Shown: positions 1 through 8,306 of the stretch, in pieces
Position numbering within the stretch: position 1 is the first letter of the stretch
How the letters are laid out: each line of letters starts with the position of its first letter
NCBI GenBank assembly: GCA_039680225.1
Contig: JBDKTK010000227.1
Location: 1 to 15,198 of the forward strand
Direction: 5' to 3'
Length of the DNA stretch: 15,198 nucleotides
Origin: JBDKTK01 sp039680225
Lineage (GTDB): Bacteria; Desulfobacterota; Syntrophia; Syntrophales; UBA4778
Notes under the pieces: generated by a model
Database searches by the model: none
Told to the model about the DNA's origin: nothing
The model's input: the letters and a program-made list of their open reading frames with translations, nothing else
Position numbers and translations under genes: made by a program

Positions 1-442
1 CGCCCCCGGGATCGACTGCACGGTTTCCGTGCCCGACGATCTGTGGCCCGTGGAAATCGACTCCGCCCAGATAAAAAAGGTCATCGGCAACATTGTCCAG
101 AATGCAGTCGAGGCCATGCCGCAGGGCGGCTCAATCCATCTGAGCGCAGAGAACAGGCACATTACGGAAAAGGACAGGATCAATATAAAAAAAGGAAGCT
201 ACCTTAAAATTTCGATCAGGGATTCGGGCCACGGCATAAAACCCGAAAACCTGTCCAGGATATTCGACCCGTATTTCACGACCAAGAAGACAAGCGGCCG
301 CAAGGGCCTGGGCCTGGGCCTTTCACTTTGCTACTCGATCATGAAAAACCATAACGGCTCCATTACCGTCGAATCGGAACCGGGCAGGGGGACGGCTTTT
401 CACATATTCATCCCCGCCCCTTCCGCCTACCCGAATCTATAA
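1..442 (+). CDS. Sensor histidine kinase, C-terminal ATPase domain (5' truncated by window edge)
   Basis: The frame is open from base 2, so the gene begins before the window and the internal GTG at 29 is not its start. The visible part is a complete HATPase_c domain. It has an N box (NIVQNAVEAMPQGG), a G1 box (DSGHGI), an F box (IFDPYFTTK) and a G2 box (GLGLGLSLCYSIMKNHNG), then the usual closing strand pattern (ITVESEPGRGTAFHIFIPA). This region binds ATP and phosphorylates the dimerisation-domain histidine, which lies upstream and is not seen. The FDPYFTTK and KGLGLGLS pattern fits NtrB-like or PAS-containing kinases common in Deltaproteobacteria. Input domain, partner and signal cannot be told. 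The protein stops right after the ATPase domain, with no receiver domain fused behind it. Whether it controls the efflux operon 200 bases downstream is not shown. Confidence 0.93.
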   Translation, partial: APGIDCTVSVPDDLWPVEIDSAQIKKVIGNIVQNAVEAMPQGGSIHLSAENRHITEKDRINIKKGSYLKISIRDSGHGIKPENLSRIFDPYFTTKKTSGRKGLGLGLSLCYSIMKNHNGSITVESEPGRGTAFHIFIPAPSAYPNL

Positions 443-574
443 TTCAAAGCAATTTACTTACAGCAAAGCACTTCTTTGTCTGGTCAAACAAGGCGAGGCA
501 ATGAACAGCCGCGCATTCGGGATTTTGTTTTCGGAAAATTCCTGCCCTGGAAAAAGTATGCAAAATAAAAATAG

Positions 575-604
575 TAGACAATCGCCTGTTTGAGACGATA
601 TAAA
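575..604 (+). promoter_or_regulatory. Candidate sigma-70 promoter of the RND efflux operon
   Basis: TAGACA (575-580) and TATAAA (599-604) are separated by 18 bases, and the area just upstream is A-rich. It lies about 35 bases before the ATG of the membrane fusion gene. There is no clear operator palindrome beyond CATGCATG at 619-626. Assignment is by eye only. Confidence 0.4.
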
Positions 605-639
605 ATTCCCCTCATTCACATGCATGGAGGGTGTACGGC

Positions 640-1932
640 ATGCTTACGCTGCGCTCACGATTATTTTCAAACTGCCACTATTCGATTGCCGGAGTGACCG
701 CCTGCCTGGCGCTCGTTTTCTTCCTCACGCTTTCTTGCTCGAAGGGGCCGGAACAAAAAGCGGCCCAGCCGCGAACCGCGGAGGTGAGCGTCATAACAGT
801 CGAGAAAAAAGACGTGCCGGTCAGCGTTGAGTACGTTGCCCAGACCCAGAGCTCCCGGCAGGTCAACATCCAGGCCCGGGTCAGCGGTTTCCTGGATAAA
901 CGGGTCTACCAGGAAGGCGCCGTGGTCAAGGAGGGCCAGACCCTCTTCATTATGGACCAGAAACCGTTCAAGGTGCAGCTGCAGCAGGCCGAGGCGGCGC
1001 TTAACAGGCAAAAGGCCGCCAAGGAGACGGCCCGCGCCAACCTGGCCCGGGTCAAACCGCTTGCGGCGCTCAATGCGCTCTCGAAAAAGGACCTTGACGA
1101 CGCCACCGGCCAGTATGAAAGCTATGAGGCCGCCGTCGATCAGGCCCAGGCCCAGGTCGAACAGGCAAAGCTTAATCTCTCCTATACAGTGATCACCTCT
1201 CCGGTAACGGGTGTCAGCAGTTACGCCCAGCAGGCCGACGGCACCTATATCAATATGCAGAACAGTCTTCTGACGAATGTCGCCGTCCTTTCGCCGATGT
1301 GGGTGAATTTCAGCATCTCGGAAAATGAGCAGCAGGATTTGCGCGATCAGATGCGCAAAGGGCTCCTGAGGGAGGCGCCCGGCAGAAATTACGTTGTGGA
1401 GATAATCCTCGTCGACGGGTCGATCTTCCCGCACACCGGCCGGATCACTTTTGCCGAGTCTTCCTTCAATGCGCAGACCGGGACGTTTCTGATCCGCGCG
1501 AGCGTCGATAACCCCCAGGGCATTCTGAAGCCCAACCAGTACGTCCGGGTGCGGCTCAAAGGGGCCGTCCGCCCGAACGCGATCCTCGTCCCCCAGAGGG
1601 CCATCCAGCAGAGCGCCAAAGGCCATTTCGTGTGGGTCGTTGACAAGGAAGGGAAGGCGGAGGCCCGCCCCGTTGTCGTCGGCGAGTGGAACAAGGACGA
1701 GTGGTTCGTTTTCGAGGGCCTCAGGTCCGGAGAACGGATCGTTGTCGACGGTGCCCTTACCCTTGGCCCCGGCATGCCCCTGACCATCAAGGAGCCTGCA
1801 AAGCAGCAGGGACCTTCCAGCCCGGAGTCTTCCAAGCCGGAAACTTCCAAGCCGGAAACTTCCAAGCCGGAATCTTCCAAAAAGGATATGAAAAAACCTC
1901 CCGCAGAGGCGGGCGAAAAGAAAAGCCCCTGA
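640..1932 (+). CDS. RND efflux periplasmic adaptor (membrane fusion lipoprotein), AcrA/MexA family
   Basis: This is the periplasmic adaptor of a tripartite pump, bridging the RND transporter and the outer-membrane channel encoded next. From the ATG at 640 the protein has 430 residues. GGAGG at 626-630 lies nine bases before it, which favours this ATG over the in-frame GTG at 631. A hydrophobic segment ends at Cys33 (LTLSC), a loose lipobox suggesting a lipid anchor. The lipoyl/barrel-sandwich half-motifs (VNIQARVSGFLDKRVYQEGAVVKEGQTLF and, later, the TVITSPVTGVSS region) flank an alpha-helical hairpin rich in Gln/Ala heptads. Beta-barrel and membrane-proximal domains follow (NFSISENE; ILKPNQYVRVRL; ILVPQRAIQQ). 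The C-terminal tail has a four-fold SKPET-type repeat and a Lys/Pro/Glu-rich end not needed in the family. The gap to the pump gene is 34 bases. The family assignment is secure; the drug range is not predictable. Confidence 0.95.
   Translation: MLTLRSRLFSNCHYSIAGVTACLALVFFLTLSCSKGPEQKAAQPRTAEVSVITVEKKDVPVSVEYVAQTQSSRQVNIQARVSGFLDKRVYQEGAVVKEGQTLFIMDQKPFKVQLQQAEAALNRQKAAKETARANLARVKPLAALNALSKKDLDDATGQYESYEAAVDQAQAQVEQAKLNLSYTVITSPVTGVSSYAQQADGTYINMQNSLLTNVAVLSPMWVNFSISENEQQDLRDQMRKGLLREAPGRNYVVEIILVDGSIFPHTGRITFAESSFNAQTGTFLIRASVDNPQGILKPNQYVRVRLKGAVRPNAILVPQRAIQQSAKGHFVWVVDKEGKAEARPVVVGEWNKDEWFVFEGLRSGERIVVDGALTLGPGMPLTIKEPAKQQGPSSPESSKPETSKPETSKPESSKKDMKKPPAEAGEKKSP
1816..1875 (+). repeat. 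Four tandem 15-bp units in the adaptor C-terminus
   Basis: Four consecutive 15-base units start at 1816, 1831, 1846 and 1861. The second and third are identical (TCCAAGCCGGAAACT); the first and fourth differ at a few bases. A fifth, decayed unit may follow at 1876. They encode SSPES-SKPET-SKPET-SKPES, a flexible charged linker. Unit number is likely to vary between strains by slippage. Confidence 0.9.
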
Positions 1933-1966
1933 TACGCCTGATACGAACTAACACGGAGGTAGTTTC

Positions 1967-4900
1967 ATGTTCTCGCGATTCTTCATTGAGCACCCGATAT
2001 TCGCAACAGTTGTCTCGCTCGTTATCGTAATTACGGGCGCCGTCTCGATGGTGCTCCTTCCGGTCGAGCAGTACCCGTCGATCACCCCCGTGCAGGTCTC
2101 CGTCAGCGCTTCCTACCCCGGGGCCGACTCCCAGACCGTCGCCGAGTCGGTTGCCGCGCCGATAGAGGCCCAGATCAACGGGGTCGACAACATGCTGTAC
2201 ATGACTTCCACCAGCTCTTCCAACGGGCAGCTGGTGCTCACAGTCTACTTTGACATCAAGACAGACCCGGACATTGCCCAGGTGCAGGTACAGAACCGCG
2301 TCAACCTGGCGCAGCCGCAGCTGCCCTCCGCGGTGACGCAGATGGGCGTTTCCGTGCAGAAGAAATCGTCATCGATAATGATGCTCATTGCCGTCTTTGA
2401 CAAGACCAACCGCTACTCCCCCAACTATATAGCCAATTACGCCAACGTATATGTCCTCGACAGCCTCAAGAGGGTCCCGGGCGCGGGGCAGGCCTCGATC
2501 ATGGGAGTGCCCGACCAGGCCATGCGGGTCTGGATGAACCCCGACAGGATGGCCTCACTCGGCATCACCACATCGGACATCCAGCAGGCCGTGGCGACCC
2601 AGAACCAGCTCTTCGGGGCGGGGCAGATCGGCCAGCAGCCCACGGCAGATCCGGTCCAGCTGACCTTCCCCGTCGTGACGCAGCGGCCCTTCAAGGACCC
2701 GTCCGAGTACGAAAATATTATCCTGCGCGGGAGCCGGGACGGCAGCGCCATCGTCCACCTGAAGGATGTGGCGAAAGCGGAAGTCGGGCTCCTCCAGTAC
2801 ATAGTGGACAGCAAGTTCAACGGCGTGCCCGCAACCTTTATTGCCGTTTACCAGCAACCCGGCGCGAACGGCCTCCAGGTCTCGGACGCGGTCCGCAAGA
2901 CTCTGAAAGAGATGCAATCCCGCTTCCCCGAGGGGATGGAATACGCGATCGCCCTCGACACGACCGAGTTCGTGAGGCTGTCCATCGAGGAGGTCAAAGA
3001 AACGCTTTTCGAGGCGATATTGCTGGTTGTGCTCGTGGTGTTCCTCTTCCTGCAGAATATCCGCGCCACTGTCATCTGCAGCGTCGCTATTTTCGTGGCC
3101 CTCGTCGGCACCTTCGGCGGAATGATCGCGCTGGGGTTTTCCATCAATCTGCTGACGCTCTTCGGACTGGTCCTCGCCATCGGGATTGTCGTCGACGACG
3201 CCATTGTCGTCGTTGAGAACGTGGAGCGCAACATGTCCACGTTCCATATGCCGCCGCGGGAAGCAACCATCCGGGCCATGGGCGAGGTGACAAGCCCCGT
3301 CATCGCGACGGTGCTCGTCATGTCTTCAGTGTTCATCTCGGCCGCCTTTCTGCCCGGCACGACAGGACAGCTTTACAAACAGTTTGCGATCACAATCGCC
3401 ATCTCGGTCATCATCTCGGGGTTCGTCGCGCTCACGCTGACTCCGGCCATGTGCGGGGTTCTGCTCAAACATACCAAGCCCCGCGAGAAGGGCTTTTTCG
3501 GGGCATTCAACCGCGGGTTCGCCCGCTTCACCGACGCCTTCGGGCGCGCCGTGACGCTCGTGATCCGGCGCATGGCGGTGGCCTTCGTCCTGCTCGGCAT
3601 CATGGTCTATCTGGTTGTCCACCTCTTCATGACGCTCCCCACGAGCTTTGTCCCCAATGAAGACCAGGGTTACGTAATGAGCGCCGTCATCATGCCCGAT
3701 GCGGCAAGCCTCAATCGCACGCAGCAGACGGATTCGCGGGTGGACTCGATATTCGAGGGCATGCCGGCGGTCGAGAGCCGCGCGGACATCGCCGGCTACA
3801 GCCTCCTGGACAGCGGATTCAAAACAAATACCGGGACGTTCTTCGTGAAGCTCAAGTCCTTTGAAGAGCGGTACAAGTCCACGAAGAAGGCCAAAGAAGA
3901 GAATGCGCGCGCCGTCCTCATGGGCCTGAACAAGGGGGCCCGCGAGATCCAGCAGGGGCTTGTGATCCCGATTGCGCCGCCGGCCATCCCCGGCATAGGG
4001 ACGACAGGCGGGTTCGAGTTCTGGATCCAGGACACCGGTTCCGGCGAGCCGGCCAAGCTTGATGAACTTACCAAGCAGTTCATGGCCAAGGCAAGGACCC
4101 GGCCCGAGTTGAGCGGCCTGAGCACGACTTTTCGCGCGAGCACGCAGCAGCTGCGTGCCGAAGTGAACCGGGAAAAAGCCACCCTGCTCGGCGTGCCGGT
4201 CCAGGACGTCTACAGCGCCATCCAGGCGCAATTCGGTTCCATTAACGTCAGCCAGTTCAACGAGTTCAGCCGGGTGTGGTGGGTCGTGCTCCAGTCCGAC
4301 CCGCGGTACCGGCAGAACCCTGCGGATATAACGAGGCTTTACACCAGAACGAGCCAGGGCCAGATGGTCCCCCTGTCATCCGTTGTCACCACAAAATGGG
4401 TGACCGGCCCCGACCTTCTGCCCCATTTCAACGGGTTCCCGGCCGCCAAGGTCAACGGAAACGCAGCGTCCGGGTTCAGCTCGGGACAGGCGATTGCGGC
4501 AATGGAGGAAGTCGCGAAGGAAGTGCTGCCGAAAGGATATACATTCGCCTGGTCGGGCCTCGCCTTCGAAGAGAAGAAGTCCGGGGGGACCTCGTCCATA
4601 GCCTTTGCCTTCGGCCTTGTTTTCGTGTTCCTCATCCTCGCCGCCCAATACGAGTCGTGGACGCTGCCGGGGGCCGTCCTGACGGCAGTGCCCTTCGGGA
4701 TCTTCGGCGCGCTTGTGTTCAACTGGCTCAGGGGCCTGGAAAACGATGTGTATTTCCAGATAGGCCTCCTCGTCCTTATCGGACTCGGAGCGCAGATCGC
4801 GCTGCTGCGCGTCACCTTTGCCGTGGACCTGCGCAAGCAGGGCAAATCGATCATGGAAGCGACGGTGCTCGCCGGGGAGATGCGGCTCAGGCCGATCATC

Positions 4901-5182
4901 ATGACTTCGCTTGCCTTCATCTTCGGCGTGCTGCCGCTCGCCATCGCTGTGGGGGCCGGGGCCAATGCCCGCCACTCCATAGGAACGGGCATCATCGGCG
5001 GGATGATCGGGGAGACGACGCTCGCGATGCTGTACGTGCCGTTGTTCTTCTATCTGTTTGACCAGCTGACGGAAAAGCTCCAGCATCGGAAGAAGGCAAA
5101 AGCCGCGGCGGCTGAAGAGAAGGAAAAAACGGAAATCACTCCGACGAAAACTGATGAGACCCCGGCGGGAGGTGTGGACTGA
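1967..5182 (+). CDS. RND multidrug efflux transporter, HAE1 (AcrB-like) family, altered TM10 proton-relay site
   Basis: This inner-membrane pump has 1071 residues, close to the usual length of about 1050. A CGGAGGT site lies six bases before the ATG. It has the usual N-terminus (FFIEHPIFATVVSLVIVITG), two large periplasmic loops and two six-helix halves. TM4 carries the proton-relay aspartates D410 and D411 (GIVVDDAIVVVEN). The TM11 motif RLRPIIMTSLAFIFGV is intact with T980. TM10, however, reads GLGAQIALLRVTFA where AcrB has GLSAKNAILIVEFA. The essential lysine (AcrB K940) is Q943, and R948 and T950 replace an Ile and a Glu. The flanking NDVYFQIGLLVLIG and MRLRP segments are well conserved, so this is not a frameshift. 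Function as a proton-driven drug pump is expected from the family but uncertain given this change. The last bases lie just before the outer-membrane factor ATG. Confidence 0.95.
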   Translation: MFSRFFIEHPIFATVVSLVIVITGAVSMVLLPVEQYPSITPVQVSVSASYPGADSQTVAESVAAPIEAQINGVDNMLYMTSTSSSNGQLVLTVYFDIKTDPDIAQVQVQNRVNLAQPQLPSAVTQMGVSVQKKSSSIMMLIAVFDKTNRYSPNYIANYANVYVLDSLKRVPGAGQASIMGVPDQAMRVWMNPDRMASLGITTSDIQQAVATQNQLFGAGQIGQQPTADPVQLTFPVVTQRPFKDPSEYENIILRGSRDGSAIVHLKDVAKAEVGLLQYIVDSKFNGVPATFIAVYQQPGANGLQVSDAVRKTLKEMQSRFPEGMEYAIALDTTEFVRLSIEEVKETLFEAILLVVLVVFLFLQNIRATVICSVAIFVALVGTFGGMIALGFSINLLTLFGLVLAIGIVVDDAIVVVENVERNMSTFHMPPREATIRAMGEVTSPVIATVLVMSSVFISAAFLPGTTGQLYKQFAITIAISVIISGFVALTLTPAMCGVLLKHTKPREKGFFGAFNRGFARFTDAFGRAVTLVIRRMAVAFVLLGIMVYLVVHLFMTLPTSFVPNEDQGYVMSAVIMPDAASLNRTQQTDSRVDSIFEGMPAVESRADIAGYSLLDSGFKTNTGTFFVKLKSFEERYKSTKKAKEENARAVLMGLNKGAREIQQGLVIPIAPPAIPGIGTTGGFEFWIQDTGSGEPAKLDELTKQFMAKARTRPELSGLSTTFRASTQQLRAEVNREKATLLGVPVQDVYSAIQAQFGSINVSQFNEFSRVWWVVLQSDPRYRQNPADITRLYTRTSQGQMVPLSSVVTTKWVTGPDLLPHFNGFPAAKVNGNAASGFSSGQAIAAMEEVAKEVLPKGYTFAWSGLAFEEKKSGGTSSIAFAFGLVFVFLILAAQYESWTLPGAVLTAVPFGIFGALVFNWLRGLENDVYFQIGLLVLIGLGAQIALLRVTFAVDLRKQGKSIMEATVLAGEMRLRPIIMTSLAFIFGVLPLAIAVGAGANARHSIGTGIIGGMIGETTLAMLYVPLFFYLFDQLTEKLQHRKKAKAAAAEEKEKTEITPTKTDETPAGGVD

Positions 5183-5183
5183 C

Positions 5184-6608
5184 ATGAAAGGTTTTGCCGT
5201 CCTTCTTACAATAGCATCCCTCTTGTTTGCCGGCTGCGCGGTCGGTCCGGACTACAGGCGCCCCGAGGTCCCCATCCCGGGAGCTTTTATGAACGAGGTC
5301 AAAACGGCGGCCGACACCGCCAACACCGAATGGTGGCATCAGTTCAATGATCCGGTATTGGACAAGCTGATTGCGGAAGCCCTTGCCAACAACAAAAATG
5401 TGAAGATAGCTGCCGCCAATATTGAACAGGCGTCCGGTGTCCTCATGCAGGTCCGCTCCCCCATCTTCCCCCAGTTGAACTACAGCGGCGTCGCACAGAG
5501 GAGCCGCCTTTCCGAACTGGCAGCCACTCCCCTTTCGGCCCAGGTGCCGAATCCCCAGAACGCCTTCGAAGTCCTCGGCTCGGCAACCTGGGAAATCGAT
5601 CTGTGGGGACGCATTCGCAGGCAGACGGAATCCGCGCGGGCCAACCTGCTGGCGACCGAGTACGCGCAGAGGGGCGTCGTGCTCTCCCTTGTCGGTTCCG
5701 TCGCGAGCTCCTATGTTCAGCTGCGCAGCCTCGACGAACAGCTCAGGATCGCCAAACTGACTCTCTCGACATACGGGGAGTCGGTGAGGATCTTCGAACT
5801 GCAGTTCCAGTACGGCGTGGTTTCGCAGATGAATGTCGAGCAGGCCCGGTCCCAATACGAGACAGCAGCCGCCTCGATCCCGTCTATCGAGTCCCAGATA
5901 GCGCAGACGGAATACGCGCTTTCCATCCTGCTGGGACGCAACCCCGGCCCGATTGAGAGGGGCAAACCGATCACCGAATTGACCATGCCTGCCGTACCCT
6001 CCGGCATCCCGGCTCAGCTGCTCGAGCGCAGGCCGGACATCCTCCAGGCCGAGCAGCAGCTCGTTTCCGCCACTGCCCAGATCGGCGCGGCGCGGGCGCT
6101 GTACTTTCCGACAATTTCGCTGACGGGGACCTATGGATCGTCGAGCGGCGAGCTTTCGGACCTCTTCAAGGGGCCGGCGCGCGTCTGGAGCTATGGCGGG
6201 ACAATTACCGGCCCCATCTTCGCCGGCGGCGCCATCTATGGCCAGAACGTGCAGGCCAAAGCGGCGCAGCAGGCGGCGCTGCTCAGTTATCAATCTGCCA
6301 TTCAGAACGCCTTCCGGGATGTAGAGACGTCCCTCATAGCCGGCCGGAAGTTAAACGAGCAGGTCCAGGCCCAGGGGCGCCTCGTCAGGGCCAACAGGGA
6401 ATATGTCCGGCTCTCCCATCTGCAGTACGACGGGGGTTATGTGCCGTATTCAACCGTGCTCCAGGCCGAACAGCAGCTCTTCCCTTCCGAGTTGAACATG
6501 GTGCAGACGCAGGCCTCGCTGTTTTCCTCGCTCGTTTCCATATACCAGGCGATGGGCGGCGGCTGGGTGGACGCGGCGGACAAGATGACGGTTACCAAAT
6601 CCAAATGA
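5184..6608 (+). CDS. Outer-membrane efflux factor lipoprotein, TolC/NodT family
   Basis: This is the outer-membrane channel of the tripartite pump. The ATG at 5184 is preferred over the in-frame ATG at 5154, which overlaps the pump gene. GGGAGGTG at 5167-5174 sits nine bases before 5184, and this start gives a clean lipoprotein signal (LLFAGC, Cys18) followed by the family hallmark VGPDYRRPEVP. The 474-residue protein shows the two OEP repeats, each with a long Gln/Ala-rich coiled coil. Family motifs include WWHQFNDPVLDKLIAEAL, WEIDLWGRIRR, IPAQLLERRPDILQAEQQL, ARALYFPTISLTG and FRDVETSL. One base separates the pump stop codon from this ATG, so translation is probably coupled. A strong terminator follows 26 bases after the stop, closing the operon. 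Confidence 0.95.
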   Translation: MKGFAVLLTIASLLFAGCAVGPDYRRPEVPIPGAFMNEVKTAADTANTEWWHQFNDPVLDKLIAEALANNKNVKIAAANIEQASGVLMQVRSPIFPQLNYSGVAQRSRLSELAATPLSAQVPNPQNAFEVLGSATWEIDLWGRIRRQTESARANLLATEYAQRGVVLSLVGSVASSYVQLRSLDEQLRIAKLTLSTYGESVRIFELQFQYGVVSQMNVEQARSQYETAAASIPSIESQIAQTEYALSILLGRNPGPIERGKPITELTMPAVPSGIPAQLLERRPDILQAEQQLVSATAQIGAARALYFPTISLTGTYGSSSGELSDLFKGPARVWSYGGTITGPIFAGGAIYGQNVQAKAAQQAALLSYQSAIQNAFRDVETSLIAGRKLNEQVQAQGRLVRANREYVRLSHLQYDGGYVPYSTVLQAEQQLFPSELNMVQTQASLFSSLVSIYQAMGGGWVDAADKMTVTKSK

Positions 6609-6634
6609 ATCGAGCCTTGCAGTTCAATAAATAA

Positions 6635-6667
6635 AAACAGGGGGGCGGTTGCCCCTCTGTTTCTTTT
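6635..6667 (+). terminator. Rho-independent terminator of the efflux operon
   Basis: ACAGGGGGGC (6637-6646), loop GGTT and GCCCCTCTGT (6651-6660) form a ten-pair stem with one G-T wobble. Two further A-T pairs extend it at the base. A T-rich run (TTCTTTTT) follows directly. Confidence 0.9.
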
Positions 6668-6725
6668 TGGACATTTTCTCAGTAACTCTTTCTTGATTTC
6701 CAGGCAGTATGAGTATAGTTAGTGC

Positions 6726-6809
6726 ATGTATTGCTCGAGGCCGTTCCGAAAGCGGGACGCATTTATGATCTTATCTGCTCTGGATTTTTTTGAACGGGTG
6801 ACGATTTGA
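6726..6809 (+). other. Possible short leader frame and hairpin before dacB
   Basis: A 27-codon frame starts at ATG 6726 and its TGA stop (6807-6809) overlaps the TTG start of dacB as TTGA, an arrangement typical of translational coupling. It has no visible Shine-Dalgarno and its peptide is unremarkable, so it may be chance. Inside it, CGTTCCG (6742-6748) and CGGGACG (6753-6759) form a seven-pair hairpin with an AAAG loop and no T-run. It could influence dacB expression, but nothing proves it. Confidence 0.2.
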
Positions 6810-8260
6810 AGCGGGCGCGGCATGCATTCCTGGTCTCCCTGTTCCTGTTGCTGCTGTGTTCCTGTTCGTTTCTCGGCGGCGGCAACCGCGGGGCCCTCTC
6901 ATCTTCCCCTTACCCGTCCCTGAAAAATCAAATAGACATGATAATCGCCTCCGAGCTCTATCCCTACAGCTCGGCGTCAATCAAAATCGTCTCGCTTAAG
7001 ACCGGTGCAACCATTTACGAATCCCGCCCCCGCATGCTCATGGCCCCGGCGTCGCTTGAGAAGCTCTTTACCGCTGCCGCCGCGCTCCGGACCCTGGGCG
7101 CGGAACATGCCATGGAGACCTCGGTCCATCTGATTCCCGGGCGCGGTGAGATTTACATTAAAGGGTGTGGCGACCCGCTGATGACCCCGGAAGAGATCAA
7201 TATCCTGGCCCGCTTCATCGCCGGGAACCTGATGGCCGGGACGCGTTGTCAAATAATCGGCGACATCGGATGCTTCGACGACGATTACTGGGGCGACGGC
7301 TGGGCGTGGGACGACGATCCCGATGACGAAGCCGTGTACATATCGGCGCTCTCGGTCAACGGCAACTCGGTCCTGCTCGACATTGGCCCGGGAAAAGCCC
7401 CCTCGCAGCCCCTCTCGGTGAAGCTGTTCCCGGACACCCGGTACGTGGCCGTGGAGAACAGGGCCATCACCGGCAAACCCGGCGACCCGTGTGCGCTCTC
7501 GATTGCCCGGCCGGCCGGGGATTTGCGCAACCACATTTTTATCGGCGGTTCGCTGGCCCCGGAGTGCCCTGCAGTCGAGAAGAAGCTTCCGGTATGGAGG
7601 CCGGAGCTGTATTTCCTGGCGCTGCTTGCGGAGCAGTTGGGCCGCGCGGGCATAGTCACGGACTCCATTAACCTGGGCAGGGTCCCGGACAGGGCCGTGC
7701 ACCTTGTCTCCATCAAAAGGCCGGTGGGGAAGATCGTCGGCGTGATGCTCAAAAAGAGCGACAACCTGTGCGGGGAGAACCTGCTCAAGTACCTCGGCCA
7801 CCGGCGGACGGGCAAGGAGGGGACGGCGGAAGACGGCGCGCTGGTGATCAGGGACTACCTTAAGTCCAACGGGATACCGTTCGATCACGTGCGCATCGCG
7901 GACGGTTCGGGGATGTCCCATTACAACCTGAACAATGCGGAAACCATCGTGCGGCTGCTTGCCGCCGTTTACAGGGACAGGGCGGTTTACCCGGAGTTCG
8001 TGAATTCGCTGCCGGTGGCCGGGCGCGACGGCACCCTTGTGAACCGGATGAAGGGCACGCCCGCCGAGGGAAAAGTCCGGGGCAAAACAGGTTCTTTAAT
8101 GGGCATTTCGACTCTCGCCGGCTACACCGAAACGGCCGACGGGGAGCCGGTCGCCTTCGCCATGCTGATGGAGAATTTCACCGGCCCCACCGAGCGGGTC
8201 CGCAATATCCAGGACAGGATCGCGGTGCTCATCAGCGTGTTGTCGGTGAAGGGGCCCTGA
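6806..8260 (+). CDS. dacB: D-alanyl-D-alanine carboxypeptidase/endopeptidase, PBP4 (peptidase S13) family
   Basis: This low-molecular-mass penicillin-binding protein trims or cleaves peptidoglycan peptides in the periplasm. The three active-site motifs are present: S83-L-E-K86, S318-D-N320 and K427-T-G429. Family segments YISALSVNGNSVLLDI, IADGSGMSHYNLNN and FVNSLPVAGRDGTL also match. It has 484 residues, close to E. coli PBP4 (477). The frame opens only at 6794 and the first usable start is TTG at 6806. It is supported by a signal peptide ending in LLLCSC, a probable lipobox, so the enzyme may be membrane-anchored rather than soluble as in E. coli. The ribosome site (GGGTGA) is weak and close. 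An unusually acidic, Trp-rich stretch (around residues 155-175) lies in the insert domain. The next gene-like frame begins 46 bases downstream. Confidence 0.93.
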   Translation: MKRARHAFLVSLFLLLLCSCSFLGGGNRGALSSSPYPSLKNQIDMIIASELYPYSSASIKIVSLKTGATIYESRPRMLMAPASLEKLFTAAAALRTLGAEHAMETSVHLIPGRGEIYIKGCGDPLMTPEEINILARFIAGNLMAGTRCQIIGDIGCFDDDYWGDGWAWDDDPDDEAVYISALSVNGNSVLLDIGPGKAPSQPLSVKLFPDTRYVAVENRAITGKPGDPCALSIARPAGDLRNHIFIGGSLAPECPAVEKKLPVWRPELYFLALLAEQLGRAGIVTDSINLGRVPDRAVHLVSIKRPVGKIVGVMLKKSDNLCGENLLKYLGHRRTGKEGTAEDGALVIRDYLKSNGIPFDHVRIADGSGMSHYNLNNAETIVRLLAAVYRDRAVYPEFVNSLPVAGRDGTLVNRMKGTPAEGKVRGKTGSLMGISTLAGYTETADGEPVAFAMLMENFTGPTERVRNIQDRIAVLISVLSVKGP

Positions 8261-8306
8261 ACTCATCATTTAGTGCGACTCATGGCATCGAGGAGGCAAC
8301 CGTGAC

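Noticed and set aside
461..482. Hairpin after the histidine kinase gene (CAG/CTG and CAAAG/CTTTG)
   Set aside because: The stem is short with a bulge and there is no T-run, so it is not a credible terminator.
501..593. A 30-codon frame before the efflux operon, with a GGCGAGG-like site
   Set aside because: The spacing to ATG is only about three bases, the peptide is featureless, and the frame crosses the candidate promoter.
667..1626. Long minus-strand frame (319 codons) opposite the adaptor gene
   Set aside because: Composition is Arg/Gly/Leu/Asp-rich shadow coding of a G+C-rich gene; the plus-strand AcrA-family protein explains the region fully.
3326..4231. Minus-strand frame of 301 codons inside the pump gene
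   Set aside because: It has no domain or ribosome site and lies wholly within a clearly coding HAE1 gene.
6693..6719. Possible promoter TTGATT...TATAGT before dacB
   Set aside because: The spacer is 15 bases with this pairing and alternatives match poorly, so no convincing promoter could be chosen.
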